DNA of 64,000 bases from contig CP136065.1 in the NCBI GenBank assembly GCA_032622095.1, forward strand, positions 116,665,195 to 116,729,194, read 5' to 3'. The notes beneath the pieces are model-generated. The model searched no databases. It saw only the letters and a program-made list of their open reading frames with translations, and was not told the DNA's origin. Source of the DNA: Siphonodentalium dalli. Lineage: Eukaryota; Mollusca; Scaphopoda; Gadilida; Siphonodentaliidae. Shown here in pieces: positions 36,291 to 47,766 of the stretch (its first letter is position 1; every line of letters starts with the position of its first letter). The position numbers were made by a program, and so were the translations under genes.

Positions 36291-36858
36291 ATAACTTAAA
36301 CGGACATGGCTCATTCGAACCCTAAAATTTATGTATACGTAATTCGAGAAAATGGTCTCAAAACATGCATATGCAAACTATTCCCGAGCTAATTCGTCGA
36401 TATAGAGCTAAAAACGCGTTTTGTTAGTTATATTTTTGCGTAAATTTGATATCGTTTCTCTGTTCCGGTTAAATTTTTCTAATCAGTGGATCTTCCGAGT
36501 GATGCCGGCAGCGCTCTTGTGTTTTCGGAAATAAGTGCATTCTCGATATCGCCATGTTTGTGACGTAATATTTTTAAAGTTTCCCCAGCGTCTCTATCAT
36601 TTTCGGTACGCGATAATGTGTTTCCGTTGGATCTTATTTGTCTATGCGATAATAATAACCTCTATTGACAAGGATGTAACGATAGAACGGTTTTCCAGTT
36701 TGATACACAATGTCAACATGAATTTTAGTCATTTACATTGATCCTTGGAACACATTGATTTTTCTCAAATATACTCTAATCGCAATTTTGTAGGCAATAA
36801 TTTTCAGTTGAGTGTGTCGATGAACTGCAGTTACTTAAATTCCGTAGTTCTTTTTAAA

Positions 36859-37013
36859 GGTACTCAATCCGATCAGACGGCCCCCATACCATCAAGATAC
36901 AACAGCAACAACATTTCTTCAAAATACGCTTTAGTTATCAGAATCGATGTATTGCAACAACATAATGCTAATGTCAACTATAGTATCAAATTTCCCAAAA
37001 CTTATTGTTTATC
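36859..37013 (+). repeat. Repeat R1, left half, interrupted by the hAT-like insertion
   Basis: Matches 21128-21285 up to the CCCAAAAC and TTTATC block, then stops at the CAGGGG start of the insertion. Its continuation is at 40095. Confidence 0.92.
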
Positions 37014-37559
37014 CAGGGGGGGGGGGGTAGTAAAAATTTGCAGGAAGGTATGCCGGGGTGGTGGGTGACCCTAGGGGCAAAAAAACGCGTTTTTACACCC
37101 TCACGCAATTTTTTTTACTCAAGACCTTTTGTGCCCTTATATGACATTTGTAACAGTTTAAAACATATTATAAGAATTTATAACTGCAAAAACGGGGGGG
37201 GGGGGGGTGGACAAAATTTACAGGATACAAGGACCGGGTGGGTGGGTGTCCCCGAGCCCGGAATGCAGATTTGTTTCTGATGTCATGTAAGTTTTTTCCA
37301 AAATCATTTCTAAGACAAATTACAGGTTCAAAATAAATTGAAACAATCGGATTCATATAGTAGTGCATGATATAGCCTTATACAAGTGGGGGGGGGGGCT
37401 CTATATTTGATTTTTTTTGTCCACAATTTCTCCCTTTAACAGTTGAAACCATGGGGTGGGTCCGGTTTTGGTCGAGGAAAAAAATTGCAATGAAAAAAAA
37501 TTCATTCTCATAGTTTATCATGGCTTTTTTAAAACTTATTATACATAGGGGATACCTGC

Positions 37560-37705
37560 GTGTTTTGAGTGAATACCGGAAGTATATCATGAGTGGTCAC
37601 AGTGAGATACTGGAATCATCACGAGTGGCCTTTAGGCCACGAATGATGATTCCAGTATCTCATTGTGACCACGAATCAGGTAATTCCGGTATTCACTCAA
37701 AACAC
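37560..37705. repeat. 146-bp near-perfect palindrome
   Basis: The left arm GTGTTTTGAGTGAATACCGG is matched exactly by CCGGTATTCACTCAAAACAC at the right end. Inner arms carry GAGATACTGGAATCATCA and its inverse, around a TTTA centre at 37631-37634. Only a few mismatches and small indels separate the arms. Too short for coding. It could be a small foldback element inserted into the hAT-like element, or a hairpin-forming module. Confidence 0.93.
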
Positions 37706-37999
37706 GAAGGTTTTCTTTTTATTATATGCGCTATTTAGATCGAGGAATTAATTCAAAATCGAACTGCTTCCGATTCACATCGGCAATACAATTTCTGCAC
37801 AACAAACAGAGAGACCACGTGGTTCAATAAAATATTGTCGATAACTCAGAATACACATGCTTCAAATGTGCGTAATATATCAGATAACTTTATTTCAACT
37901 ATACCAACTTACTTGCTTGTGTACATGGTCGATGTCGATACATGACTACAGTGACTTAAGTCACATAATAACATGTTGTTCACTGATTGGAGCATTAAA

Positions 38000-38230
38000 A
38001 GGCTCCAGATTCAATCTCAGAGCATCTAATTTTCAAAATTTTCCTGGGGAGGCCCCCTGACACCATCCCGTACTCCCCCTCAGGACTTCGGGAGATGCCT
38101 TCAGCATCTCCTGCTGGGATACTACTCGCCTCGACATTTTGTAGGAGAGCAACTCGCCATTCGCCTAGAATTATTTTAAGGGGAGCTCCTCATTGCTCAC
38201 CAGTGATTTCCCACATGGAGAGGACTGGAA
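38000..38230 (+). other. GC-richer block with small inverted repeats
   Basis: GGAGATGCCTTCAGCATCTCC (38090-38110) is a perfect short hairpin, and CTCCCCCTCAGGACTTCGGG lies before it. The block has higher GC than its surroundings and recalls transposon-derived sequence, but I cannot name the family. Confidence 0.4.
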
Positions 38231-38819
38231 CTGTGTTTATTTAATCAAATTGATGGTGTTTTTACTTTACACATGCACATATTTTAACCTATTGCTAATA
38301 AGGGACACAACTATCCTGTTAAAGTGGGTATTTTACCTTTATAACCATAAATATTTGGGTTTTTAAAGGTTTTGTCACTGGTTTTGTTGGCATATTTTTC
38401 AGCCATGTGTTTTGTTTGTTTATTTTTTTGTGGGTGTACTTGATCAGCGTTCTCTCAGTTCCGGTGCAGACACAATGAGAGACCCTTACCCTGCCAACAA
38501 CACATTATTTAGTAGAATTTACAAGATTTTCATCAATTTTTGGGGTGGGTGTCCCAGACCTGGGTGGAAAAAACTTACGCTCCCGGGGTGGTGGGTCCTC
38601 AAAACTGAAAAACACAAAATTTCCACCTTGTATCCGTATTTTTTTCCCTGACCCACCCCCCCCCCCCTGGCAAAAACACCATATTTATGTTACTGGGACC
38701 TCATATGGGCCTTAGTAGAGATGAGATTGAGCTATATGACATGTTGCATATGGGATGGTGGGTGAACAAATTCCTTCCCGACACCCTTTCGGAAAGTAGA
38801 TTCGAGAAATGAATACTGA

Positions 38820-39800
38820 AATAAATAAACTTGTCTTGGTGTAACTAAAGCCAAGATCATTGTGTGTATGGAAGAAGAGCGAGCAACTGTCTCAAACAGT
38901 AATGTGACTATCAATGGCTAGAATATAACTGTCATCACACTGTTCATCAGTGCATCAAGCCAATCAGCGAAATATTTGCATGTCTATCAACTCATATGAT
39001 CTGTTACTCTCACAACACCTAAAATATCCAAGTCTGGCATAGTGACTGTTTGTCATTTATTATAACAGAGGTTGCTCCAGTAGACTAACAAAAGTGTTAA
39101 GGCATAATGCTAGATAATGGGGTGGTTGACAGACTAATCGGGAAATGGTTAGAAATTATGGAATTATGTGTATCCTGTACAATGACCTAGTTTGCATATA
39201 TAAGTAAACTTGTCCTGATGTTACTAATGCCTAGATCCTTGTGTGCATGTAAAAAGAGCAAGCAACTGTCTCAAACATTAATGTGACTATCAATGGGTAG
39301 AAAATATATGTCATCAGTGCATCAAGCCAATCAATGGATTATTTGCATGTATATATATAAACGAGTAGGATCTGTCCGGATTTTTCTCTCAGACCCTGGA
39401 CCAAGTTCAACCAAATTTGGTATGGTGACTCGGGGTACCCTGGCGGATGTTCTAATGGTGTTAGTTTTTCAAAAAATTTAACTAAAATTCAATTTAAAAA
39501 AAATATATTAAAACAATATATATATATCAAAATGTTTCAATGACCAAATGTGCTTGAAGCGCACAAAGGGGCCACCGCTATATGAATACTCTGTCTAAAA
39601 TCAAAAGGGGGCCACAGGTATATCCGATGCTGAATAAAGGCTCCCTTTGGGAGCCTGTTTCAGGTAGTTTAGTATAATAGAAGTAAGTTGCTCCAGTAGA
39701 CTAACATGTTAAGTGGTATGGAATATGTTAGATAATGGGCTGGTTGACAGACTAATCAGGAAATAGTTTGAAATTTTGTGTATTCTGCACAATGACCAAG
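38820..39800 (+). repeat. Tandem duplication inside the hAT-like element, second copy interrupted
   Basis: 38824-39190 carries AACTTGTCTTGGTG, GAGCAAC-type, GTCTCAAACA, TGACTATCAATGG, CAGTGCATCAAGCCAATCA and TTGCTCCAGTAGACTAAC. The same blocks recur at 39205-39345 and 39690-39800. In the second copy about 340 bp of other sequence lies between TTTGCATGTA and TTGCTCCAG. It contains a hairpin GGCTCCC/GGGAGCC at 39648-39664 and A-rich runs. Confidence 0.8.
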
Positions 39801-40094
39801 GTTTACAGATGATCAGCAATTTATAAAACATTTTTTTTTTCAGTTAAAACAGCTTCTGAAACAGGTTAAACTGTTATTTGAACTAATTGAGATAATTCCC
39901 AGTCATATGAGTGATATCAGTAGAGTTTTATGCGATTTTAGAAAAATTCTAGTGAAATTTGGGGGGTGGGTGTCAAAAATTGGGACTAAAAAAATATTTT
40001 GCAGGTTTGGCGGGTGGTGGGTCCTAGAAAATGCCAGATGCAAAAAAAAAACGGCATACCTTCCTGCAAATGTTTTACTACCCCCCCCCCCCGT

Positions 40095-40390
40095 GGTTTA
40101 TCAACATTTTGTTCAACAAAATATGGCCGTATAATCACTAAAGTATCACAAAAATTTACCGTATTACCACTTGACTTTAGAGTTATCCATCTTCATCCGC
40201 AATTTTGTCCGAGACCCTCCGTTTTCCCACGTGTTTCTGGGCCACATATTATTACACATCTCGAGAAATAACAAACTTCGACAATCGATATCTGTTCACT
40301 CAGAGCTTTGGCGGGTGGGGTCCTCGAATCAAGTCTAATATTGTGTTAACCCCCGAAGCCAGAGAAACACTAATTTAGGACCGAAATGAA
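40095..40390 (+). repeat. Repeat R1, right half
   Basis: Continues R1 from GTTTATCAACATTTTGTTCA through GTGTTTCTGGGCCACA to ACCCCCGAAGCCAGAGAAAC, matching 21270-21500. With 36859-37013 it reconstitutes the arrangement seen at 21128-21500. Confidence 0.93.
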
Positions 40391-40542
40391 AATTGGGAAA
40401 ATATGTTTCTTATTCAAAATGGCATCCATGATGACAATAATTGGTATTGAAAAATGATGATTTTCTGTGATAGGTGGCTTTAGGTGCACCAACTATCGCC
40501 AAGTTAGTAATAAAATGAAATATAAACAAACAATGCTTAATT

Positions 40543-41800
40543 ACTCTAGTAGCTCATGGTGGTTTTGCATGCACTTGTATGTCCAGAGCTAAACTCTTCA
40601 TGTGTCAACTAATTGAAGGTCCAGGTACAATATTTAGTTGGTAACACATTTCCCATTGAGGGCGAAATGGGTAAAATGGCCACGCCCTTTTTGCGCGAAG
40701 TACTACCATCCGACGTGACTATATATCCAGAACCGTTGGACATAGGAGGTTGCCTGACCACTCAAACTTGGGGGGGGGGGTCAGTAATACATTTTCATAT
40801 CCAGAAGTCAATGGTTTTTAAGATAATTGCCAAAACCCCCCAAAAATCCATTTTTAAGGGCCCGAAGCCCCGAATTAGAATTTTTATACGCCCTTTTTGA
40901 AAAAAGGTCGTATTATGTTATCAGTCTGTCCCTGTCTGTCTGTCCGTCTGTCCGTCCGTCCGTCCGTCTGTCTGTCCGTCCGTTAACATTTTTGGTTTCC
41001 GATCGATAACTCCAGTTTGGATTATTTGATCTGAACCAAAGTTGGTATGTGTATTTCCCAGCTAAAGATACAGGCCAAGTTAGAATATAGGTTCCATCTA
41101 AATATTTTTCATGAGTTACGGCCCTTTTTCGACTTAGAATTTGACCGTCATTTAACATTTTTGGTTTCCGACCGATAACTCCAGTTTGGATTATTTGATC
41201 TGAACCAAAGTTGGTATGTGTATTTCCCAGCTAAAGATACAGGCCAAGTTCGAATATGGGTTCCGTCCAATATTTTTACATGAGTTACGGCCCTTTTTCG
41301 ACTTAGAATTTGACCGTCTGTTAACATTTTTGGTTTCCGACCGATAACTCCAGTTTGGATTATTTGATCTGAACCAAAGTTGGTATGTGTATTTCCCAGC
41401 TAAAGATACAGGCCAAGTTAGAATATGGGTTCTGTCTAATGATTTTTACATGAGTTATGGCCATTTTTTCAACTTAGAATTTGACCACATTTTGGCATTG
41501 AAATTAGGGGTATATCAGATTTTCTTCAAATGTAAGCTCAAACTATTATCTTATTTTGCGATAGTACAATTCGAAATGGCTAAAGGGCGTATTTTGCCAC
41601 GCCCTAGCGATGCTCTTGTATTGATCTATATCCATCGGTGACACATACAGGTATAATTTCTGTACCTTATCGGATGGGATTGACCTTCAAGGAGCTCTTG
41701 ACCCTGAAAATCCACATTATGGGGGGTCAGTAATACATTTTCATATACTAAAGTCAATGTTTTTAAAGATAATTGCCAAAAAAGCGATTTCAGCATGTTA
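40543..41800 (+). repeat. Repeat R7, plus copy with internal insertion
   Basis: GTAGCTCATGGTGG, GTCCAGAGCTAAACTCTTCA, GGCCACGCCCTTTTTGCGCG, CCAGAACCGTTGGACA and GTCAGTAATACATTTTCATA match the minus strand of 46835-47314. About 730 bp (40890-41615) is inserted relative to the other copy. The GTCAGTAATACATTTTCATA block recurs at 41725, so this copy is partly duplicated. Confidence 0.88.
40890..41615. mobile_element. Insertion with ATACGCCCTTT inverted ends and a 169-bp tandem
   Basis: The left edge has ATACGCCCTTTTTG (40887) and the right edge the inverse AAAGGGCGTATTTTG (41584), a short terminal inverted repeat. Inside, 40924-40983 is a CTGTC/CGTCC microsatellite. Three tandem units follow, starting TTAACATTTTTGGTTTCCGA at about 40984, 41153 and 41321 (169 bp apart). 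Each contains CCAGTTTGGATTATTTGATC and GTTGGTATGTGTATTTCCCA. No coding sequence. Present in one of the two R7 copies only, so it is later than R7. Confidence 0.75.
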
Positions 41801-43650
41801 CGCACCACAAGTATACAATGCCACCAAGACCACAACATATGTATGACACTTTTTAAAGAACTATCCGCATGCTCTGACCGACTTAAGAGCACAATTGACC
41901 ACACACAATGGGATTAGCTGGAAATTGCTGCTGAGAATGTGTTGACCCCGACACACAACATATGCTCTTCCCGACTTTAAACATGCCTTGGAAACTGGTG
42001 TGCTTTACCAAAAATCAGGTAACAATTGTACTCTAATCAACAGAAATGTACAAATTGAACAAAACAGGTTTTCATAATTTGTTATCAACAAAGCTATGAA
42101 ACATGCAAAACACTTTTACTAAATGGAATGACCAGCTGTTTGCTTCATGCAGCAGCCACATGTTGCGATATTAAAATGGGTATTGCATCTAGGCGTAGTA
42201 AAAACATGTTGTAATCAGATAAGAGATGACCATATATACCAGTATATATTTCAGAAGTAATCAATTCTTCCAAAAGGACACCTCATCTCACAAAAAGATC
42301 TAGGAAATGATGGAATCATCACTATATTCAATCAGTCCCACATTAGTTTTGATTTGCCATGATAGTTGCAGCACTTGCAGGTTGAAGAAGATGGGGGTCT
42401 ATAATTTCACTAACATAATTCTTCATAATAGCTAATAGCCCTCATAACTTACCATTTTAAAGATATTTTCATTTTCAATACCACCCCAGGTTAAGTGGTC
42501 CTGTTAATTTTATATCATGCTGATGGGTACTACTGGATTGCTATGATGTTTGTAGGTCAAAGCGATTCTGTTAAGAAAGAGTACCATCATTTTACCTAAA
42601 GTTGGTTATTTTTGCATTGTTTGGCTAATCCGAGCAATTTGTGCAAAAGTCAGTGTCTGTATGAAACATTCAAGAACATATATATTTCAAAATATTTAAT
42701 GTGTACGCTGATGTTTGGTAAACAACAGGAATATTCATCTCAATTATGGCCAGTTTGTAAAAACCAGCAGCCATTATTAAAATATTTCACAAATACATGT
42801 TTTTAATGTTTTCTACACATAGTGGCTTATCCTCGATTTGTTCAGATCGCTTTGCTCTACCTGAGTATCATACCAAATTTATTAGCACCACCACTAAACT
42901 TGGGATGAATACTGCCAAATGAATATATTGTGATATATAGGGCAGTGGAAAATAATGGTTGAGTTTTTTCTAAATATAATTCAAGTAAAACCTACACAAC
43001 ACCGTCTTGGTTTGATAAGAGTCATGTTTATATAGGAGTATGGACATGCAGTCCACCAGTCTCATGAAAATTAAATGGGCTCTGCACTAGTAACATCTGG
43101 GCTTCTGGGACCCATTAATATTGACAAATGCAACACAAATGAAAAATACATAGTAACTTTCCTCAAACATAGATTATAACCTGACAATCATAGTGTTAGA
43201 ATCAGTGTACATATGTATATGTAGACATGGCCATAGCATGTTTTTTGAAATACTGCAGAGTGCAGACCATAAATTTCACTAAAATATACATGTAGTTACT
43301 GCATGTACACACACACCTAAAGCGACTGACACACATACATGTACCTGCAGGGTTCATAATATTTGACATGTAAAGTATATATATATTTCCTGTGCCTATA
43401 ACATCAAATCAAACGGTTTACAGTACTTTTACTGACATTTTTGGAGTGGCACGTATATACATACATAAACAAAATAAAAGTCAATTTAAAGGGACGAAAA
43501 AAATGAAAAATAAAATTGTGCAACTATAATGGAGATCTATATTGCATAACAACATCCACGAATCTACAAAAACATCTGATAAAATATGGTGGATGGCTAT
43601 TTGTGATTAGTCACTGACTTCCATGTCATTTATGTGTTTTTTCTCATGGC
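41801..43650. other. No recognised feature
   Basis: AT-rich sequence with short frames only. A (TA)n-rich spot lies near 43378. I see nothing to annotate. Confidence 0.45.
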
Positions 43651-44228
43651 CAGGGGCCTGTTTCATGAAGGCAACTTATGACATAGTTGGGACTTAAGAT
43701 GGTCATAAGTTCAAACTTCAGTCATAAGTGCGTTTCACGAACACGGTCTTAACTTAAGATGGTCTTAACTTTGGTCTTAACTTTACGACTGCTGTGAGGT
43801 GTCATAAGATAATCTTAAAGTTAAGACCTACGTTGTGATCTGCAGTTGGTCCGAAATGTGGATGGGATCTAGTTCGTGTATATATTATTATAAACAAATT
43901 TAACTGAATAACATCTTGCTAGCACGGAGGGGTGTTTCATAAATGGTAGTAATTAATAACCAACTGGTAAGCTATAGCAGTGACGTGGCCAGTGGTTGCA
44001 AGATTGGCGGGGTGTCCGATACTTACTGTAAACCGACAAGACCTGACTATATATACATTTCTAATTTCTGTAACAAATATAATATATTTCCATAGAGCTG
44101 GACATCATTTGCGATTCAAATCACCCAATCGCAATGATCATGTTGAGACAATTAGTCCGAACATTTTCACATCGAGGATAATAGTGAATGATTTATACTC
44201 AGTGTTTTTTATAAATGTTTATGTCAGC

Positions 44229-44229
<1 letters not shown>

Positions 44230-44262
<33 letters not shown>
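44230..44262 (+). repeat. (TTA)n microsatellite
   Basis: Eleven uninterrupted trinucleotide repeats within the hAT-like element. Confidence 0.97.
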
Positions 44263-44531
44263 TACTTGCCTTTCTATATTATTATGTTATAATTTGATTG
44301 TAAAATGTATTGTATATGTACCCCGTATATATATCGGCAAGATAATAATACATAATATGTGTTATTTTATTATTATTATGTATATTATCATAACCCACCC
44401 ACGCGAATCTCAGATCTTATACACTTATTGCATCTGCATCACATGTTTATTAACTATGAAATAAAAAGATAAATAGCATGTAGTATACGGACCGCGCGGG
44501 CACACCGGGATCCGCGAAAGAACATATCACT

Positions 44532-44656
44532 GTGAACCGGCCCACAGACCACTGGGGGAATTACTAAAATGCCAATATAGACTATACCAGTGGTATAGTC
44601 TATATTGGTATTTCAGTAATTTTCCCCAGGGGCCTCTGAACCGGCCGTCTGTTCAC
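44532..44656. repeat. 125-bp palindrome inside the hAT-like element
   Basis: The centre is GCCAATATAGACTATACCA followed by its inverse TGGTATAGTCTATATTGG. The outer arms are GTGAACCGG with GGGGGAATTACT, and AGTAATTTTCCCC with CTGAACCGG and GTTCAC. The right arm has about ten extra bases. Probably a small foldback or a nested MITE. Confidence 0.9.
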
Positions 44657-45632
44657 GTTTTGTTAATTATAAACGCTCTTTATTAGAAGTAGTTGCTTTG
44701 GTTTTTATTAAAACATATATGCAAAATGTCGTTCAACATAACGTACTTTCGAAGTTCATATGCAGTTTGTTAACTATAACAGGCGTTTAGCATATTTGTC
44801 AACATAACCAGAGCAAATGGCATTAACATCATTTATATATGGCTTCTACAAGTATGTCTCAGATTGGAAATAAGTCTATTTGGAGCACGATATGAAGTCC
44901 TGTTCACATTATAGCAATATAAATAAAGAGCGTTTCGTGTTAGTATTCCATGAATGTTGGCAATCAATAAAGAGCATCTAGCTCAGTGCTTCCATCGTGG
45001 TGTATTTTATGTGTATGCCGTCGTGGCGACATATTCGGTTTCCTGGTATTATAGATGCTTCGACGACGTATAATGTAATAGAACCTAATATCTGCATTGA
45101 AAGGGGCGAACATGTGTCTCGCGTCGCCTTAATGGCATGTTATATGGGTGAAGGTTCACATTCTGAGTTACGATGTATAAGTCCCTTTAATAACTGAAAT
45201 AATATATTTGAGCTCGTTACGTTTGTTTAAAATCGGCACTGGAAGCGTTCAGCTATGTGTGGAGTCTGACGCGAAAACACAGTTAGAAAGCGCGCTCGTG
45301 CAGTTAAGTATGCACCAGTCATTATACTGATTATCGCCCTTGGATTACAATATCATAACTATTCTTAGACACGCCCTAGTATCTGTCACCAGACACTGTA
45401 CCTGGGCATATAACATACACAGAACCAACATTTTCTGCGCATAGCTGTAATAAATTGTCGAGAGCCAGTCTAAAAGCGCGCGAACTTAAAATACTACTTA
45501 AGTATGACTTAATCTTGTTTTGTGAAACGCGTTCTTGAAACGGAAAAGTTACATCATAAGATCCACCTCAGATCTTAGATTAAGTCCATCTTAAGATAGT
45601 CTTATGACATTGCTTCATGAAACAGGCCCCAG

Positions 45633-46834
45633 TCTCGTATCATAAGACAAAAAATTTCTGGGTCAGCAAACCAGTTTCAAATGGGCTGTACTTTATCAAA
45701 TTTAACAGCATTAAATAGTCATTGGTAATGTGATCATTTTTCCTTGATAATTTGAAACATGAGGGAGCATTGCGTAGCATGGCTACCTACAGTATATAGA
45801 TTTGTATGGATTTATATCTGCATATCAACTGATGCTTCTTCTTTTTTCTAACTCACTCTGAACTCACAACGCAACATGATTGCATTCGGAATTTCAAGCC
45901 AATAAAGCTAGACACTTTAGAATCAAGCTTGCCAAATAAGTTTCCATGAACCTCACATTAACTCACTCAGTTGAACACAAGGAACGATTGTCAAGTTGGA
46001 AGATATTTTGTATGTATGGAAGCCCTATATTTTTAATTTGTGTATTTATTATAACTGGACTAAAGCCCTTATAAAATAATCTGAAGGATTATTTTCAGTC
46101 TTTATTACTGGATATCACACCAATAACAAATAGACATGCATTTGTTGGTTTTGAACATGCAGGACAATATATTTTAATATTACTGCAACTGCATCTTTCT
46201 TATGACTTGTTTTCTTACAAACTCCCAAATTTGAACCAGAAACAATTTAGGGCAAATATACATCTACGTGCACATATACATATATCAGGATATAAATATA
46301 GGCAATCATGCCAGGCTAGCCATTATTTGTTCTAAAATAAGGTACGTGTTATGGAAATTGTAGAACCTTTATACAAAATGGTGGTGCAGCCAATCAAAAT
46401 TGCTGTGGGACTGAAAAGACACAACCTGCTCGACTACCGAATCATACTGATTGATCGAATTGTAGTAACTCAACATTTACTAAGCCTACTTGTGGGCTGA
46501 GTATAATTCAATTCAACATTAGAATACCATAAGTTTAAAGAAAATAACACATTGAACTCATTTACTAGTATATTGATAATGTGATATATGGCATTCCATT
46601 TATAACCATTTTGGCAGCCATCTCACATCAAAGGCCATGACATCTAGATAACAAAAGATGAACTACATCCAATTATATCACCAGGTAACCTTTTTGCAGG
46701 AGTTTTAGGTTACTGATCAAATACCCTATAATTTATGATTTCCTCAACATCATTGTTATTGGGAAAATGTATGTTTTTTTTTTCATTCTACGACCAATAT
46801 ATTCCATCCAAAAACCTTATTTTCAGGATCAAGA
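45633..46834. other. No recognised feature
   Basis: No frame over 60 codons with any sign of a domain, no tandem structure. Nothing recognised. Confidence 0.45.
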
Positions 46835-47314
46835 GCTCATTGAAGGCCAATCCCATCCGATAATGGTACAGAACATATCAGAAATGATATATGTATGTGG
46901 CACCGATGGATATAGGTCAATAGAATTCTAATTGGGGGCTCAACTTTGAGATAAATGTGCTGTACCCCAAAATTTGGGTTCAGACCCTTAACAATGGATT
47001 TGTTTGGGTTTTTGGCAATTATCTTAAAAACCATTGACTTTTGGATATGAAAATGTATTACTGACCCCCCATAATGTGGCCATTCCGCACAATTTGAGTG
47101 GTCAGACAACCTCCTGTGTCCAACGGTTCTGGAGATATAGTACGTCGGATGGTATTACTTCGCGCAAAAAGGGCGTGGCCATTTCACCCATTTCGCCTCA
47201 ATGGGAAATGTGTTACCAAACAAATATTGTTCCTGGACCTTCAATAAGTGGATTCATGAAGAGTTTAGCTCTGGACATACAAGTGCATAAAAAACCACCA
47301 TGAGCTACTCTAGT
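46835..47314 (-). repeat. Repeat R7, minus copy
   Basis: On the minus strand it runs from GTAGCTCATGGTGG to ATCCATCGGTGCCACATAC and CGGATGGGATTGGCCTTCAA, without the 730-bp insertion found in the plus copy. It lies inverted to 40543-41800, so the two could be independent insertions or the ends of one 6.8-kb structure. Confidence 0.88.
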
Positions 47315-47766
47315 AAATCGTAAACCATATAAGTATGTAGAATGTCTGTACCAACTTGGCCATATCACACCTGTTAACCCATTTGATATTGGAATAGTTA
47401 GAAAATAGACATGAAAAATAACACCAAAAACAGCGTCTTCACCATCTGTTTCAGTAGTAGAATAGGATTAAATTTGTTTTAAATTATTTTTCCTCAAAAT
47501 GTGTCTACATTGTTTACACGCCGTTCCCACGACACAACAGCAGTGCGGAACACAAAGCTCACATCTTCTACTTTCATATAATATCTAATTTTTCCGTGTG
47601 TTAAAAAAATATATTCAAAACGGTTAATCCATGTAGATAATTAACACAGCTCCAATGATACGTGCGTGTGTACACCCCCCCCCCCCCCCGCCTGTCTATC
47701 TTGTCTACAGTTGATTTCAACATATACACATGCAATGGACGGATCTACGTAAATTGTGAAAAACTA
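47315..47766. other. No recognised gene; C-run
   Basis: A run of about 14 C at 47676-47689. Otherwise nothing recognised. Confidence 0.45.

Larger units (their letters stand above)
37014..40094. mobile_element. 3.1-kb hAT-like composite insertion in repeat R1
   Basis: The left end is CAGGGG with a G-run, then GGTAGTAAAAATTTGCAGG and AAGGTATGCC. The right end is the inverse, GGCATACCTTCCTGCAAAT, then TTTTACTACC and a C-run ending CCGT. This is a terminal inverted repeat of about 40 bp. The flanking 8-mers are TGTTTATC (37006-37013) and GGTTTATC (40095-40102), seven of eight matching. CAGGG ends with an 8-bp duplication are the hAT pattern. No transposase-coding frame was recognised. Inside are a 146-bp palindrome (37560-37705), several G-rich GGGTGGGTGTC and GGGTGGTGGGT segments, and a tandem duplication with its own insertion (38820-39800). 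Confidence 0.8.
43651..45632. mobile_element. 2.0-kb hAT-like non-autonomous element
   Basis: The left end is CAGGGGCCTGTTTCATGAAG, then ACTTATGACATAG and CTTAAGATGG. The right end is the inverse series CCATCTTAAGATAG, TTATGACAT, GCTTCATGAAACAGGCCCC. The terminal inverted repeat is about 45-60 bp with short indels. CAGGGGCC is a hAT-type terminus. The flanks (CTCATGG left, TCTCGTAT right) do not give a clear 8-bp duplication. No transposase is visible. Inside are a (TTA)n tract (44230-44262), a 125-bp palindrome and several AATAAAGAGCGTTT motifs. Confidence 0.8.
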
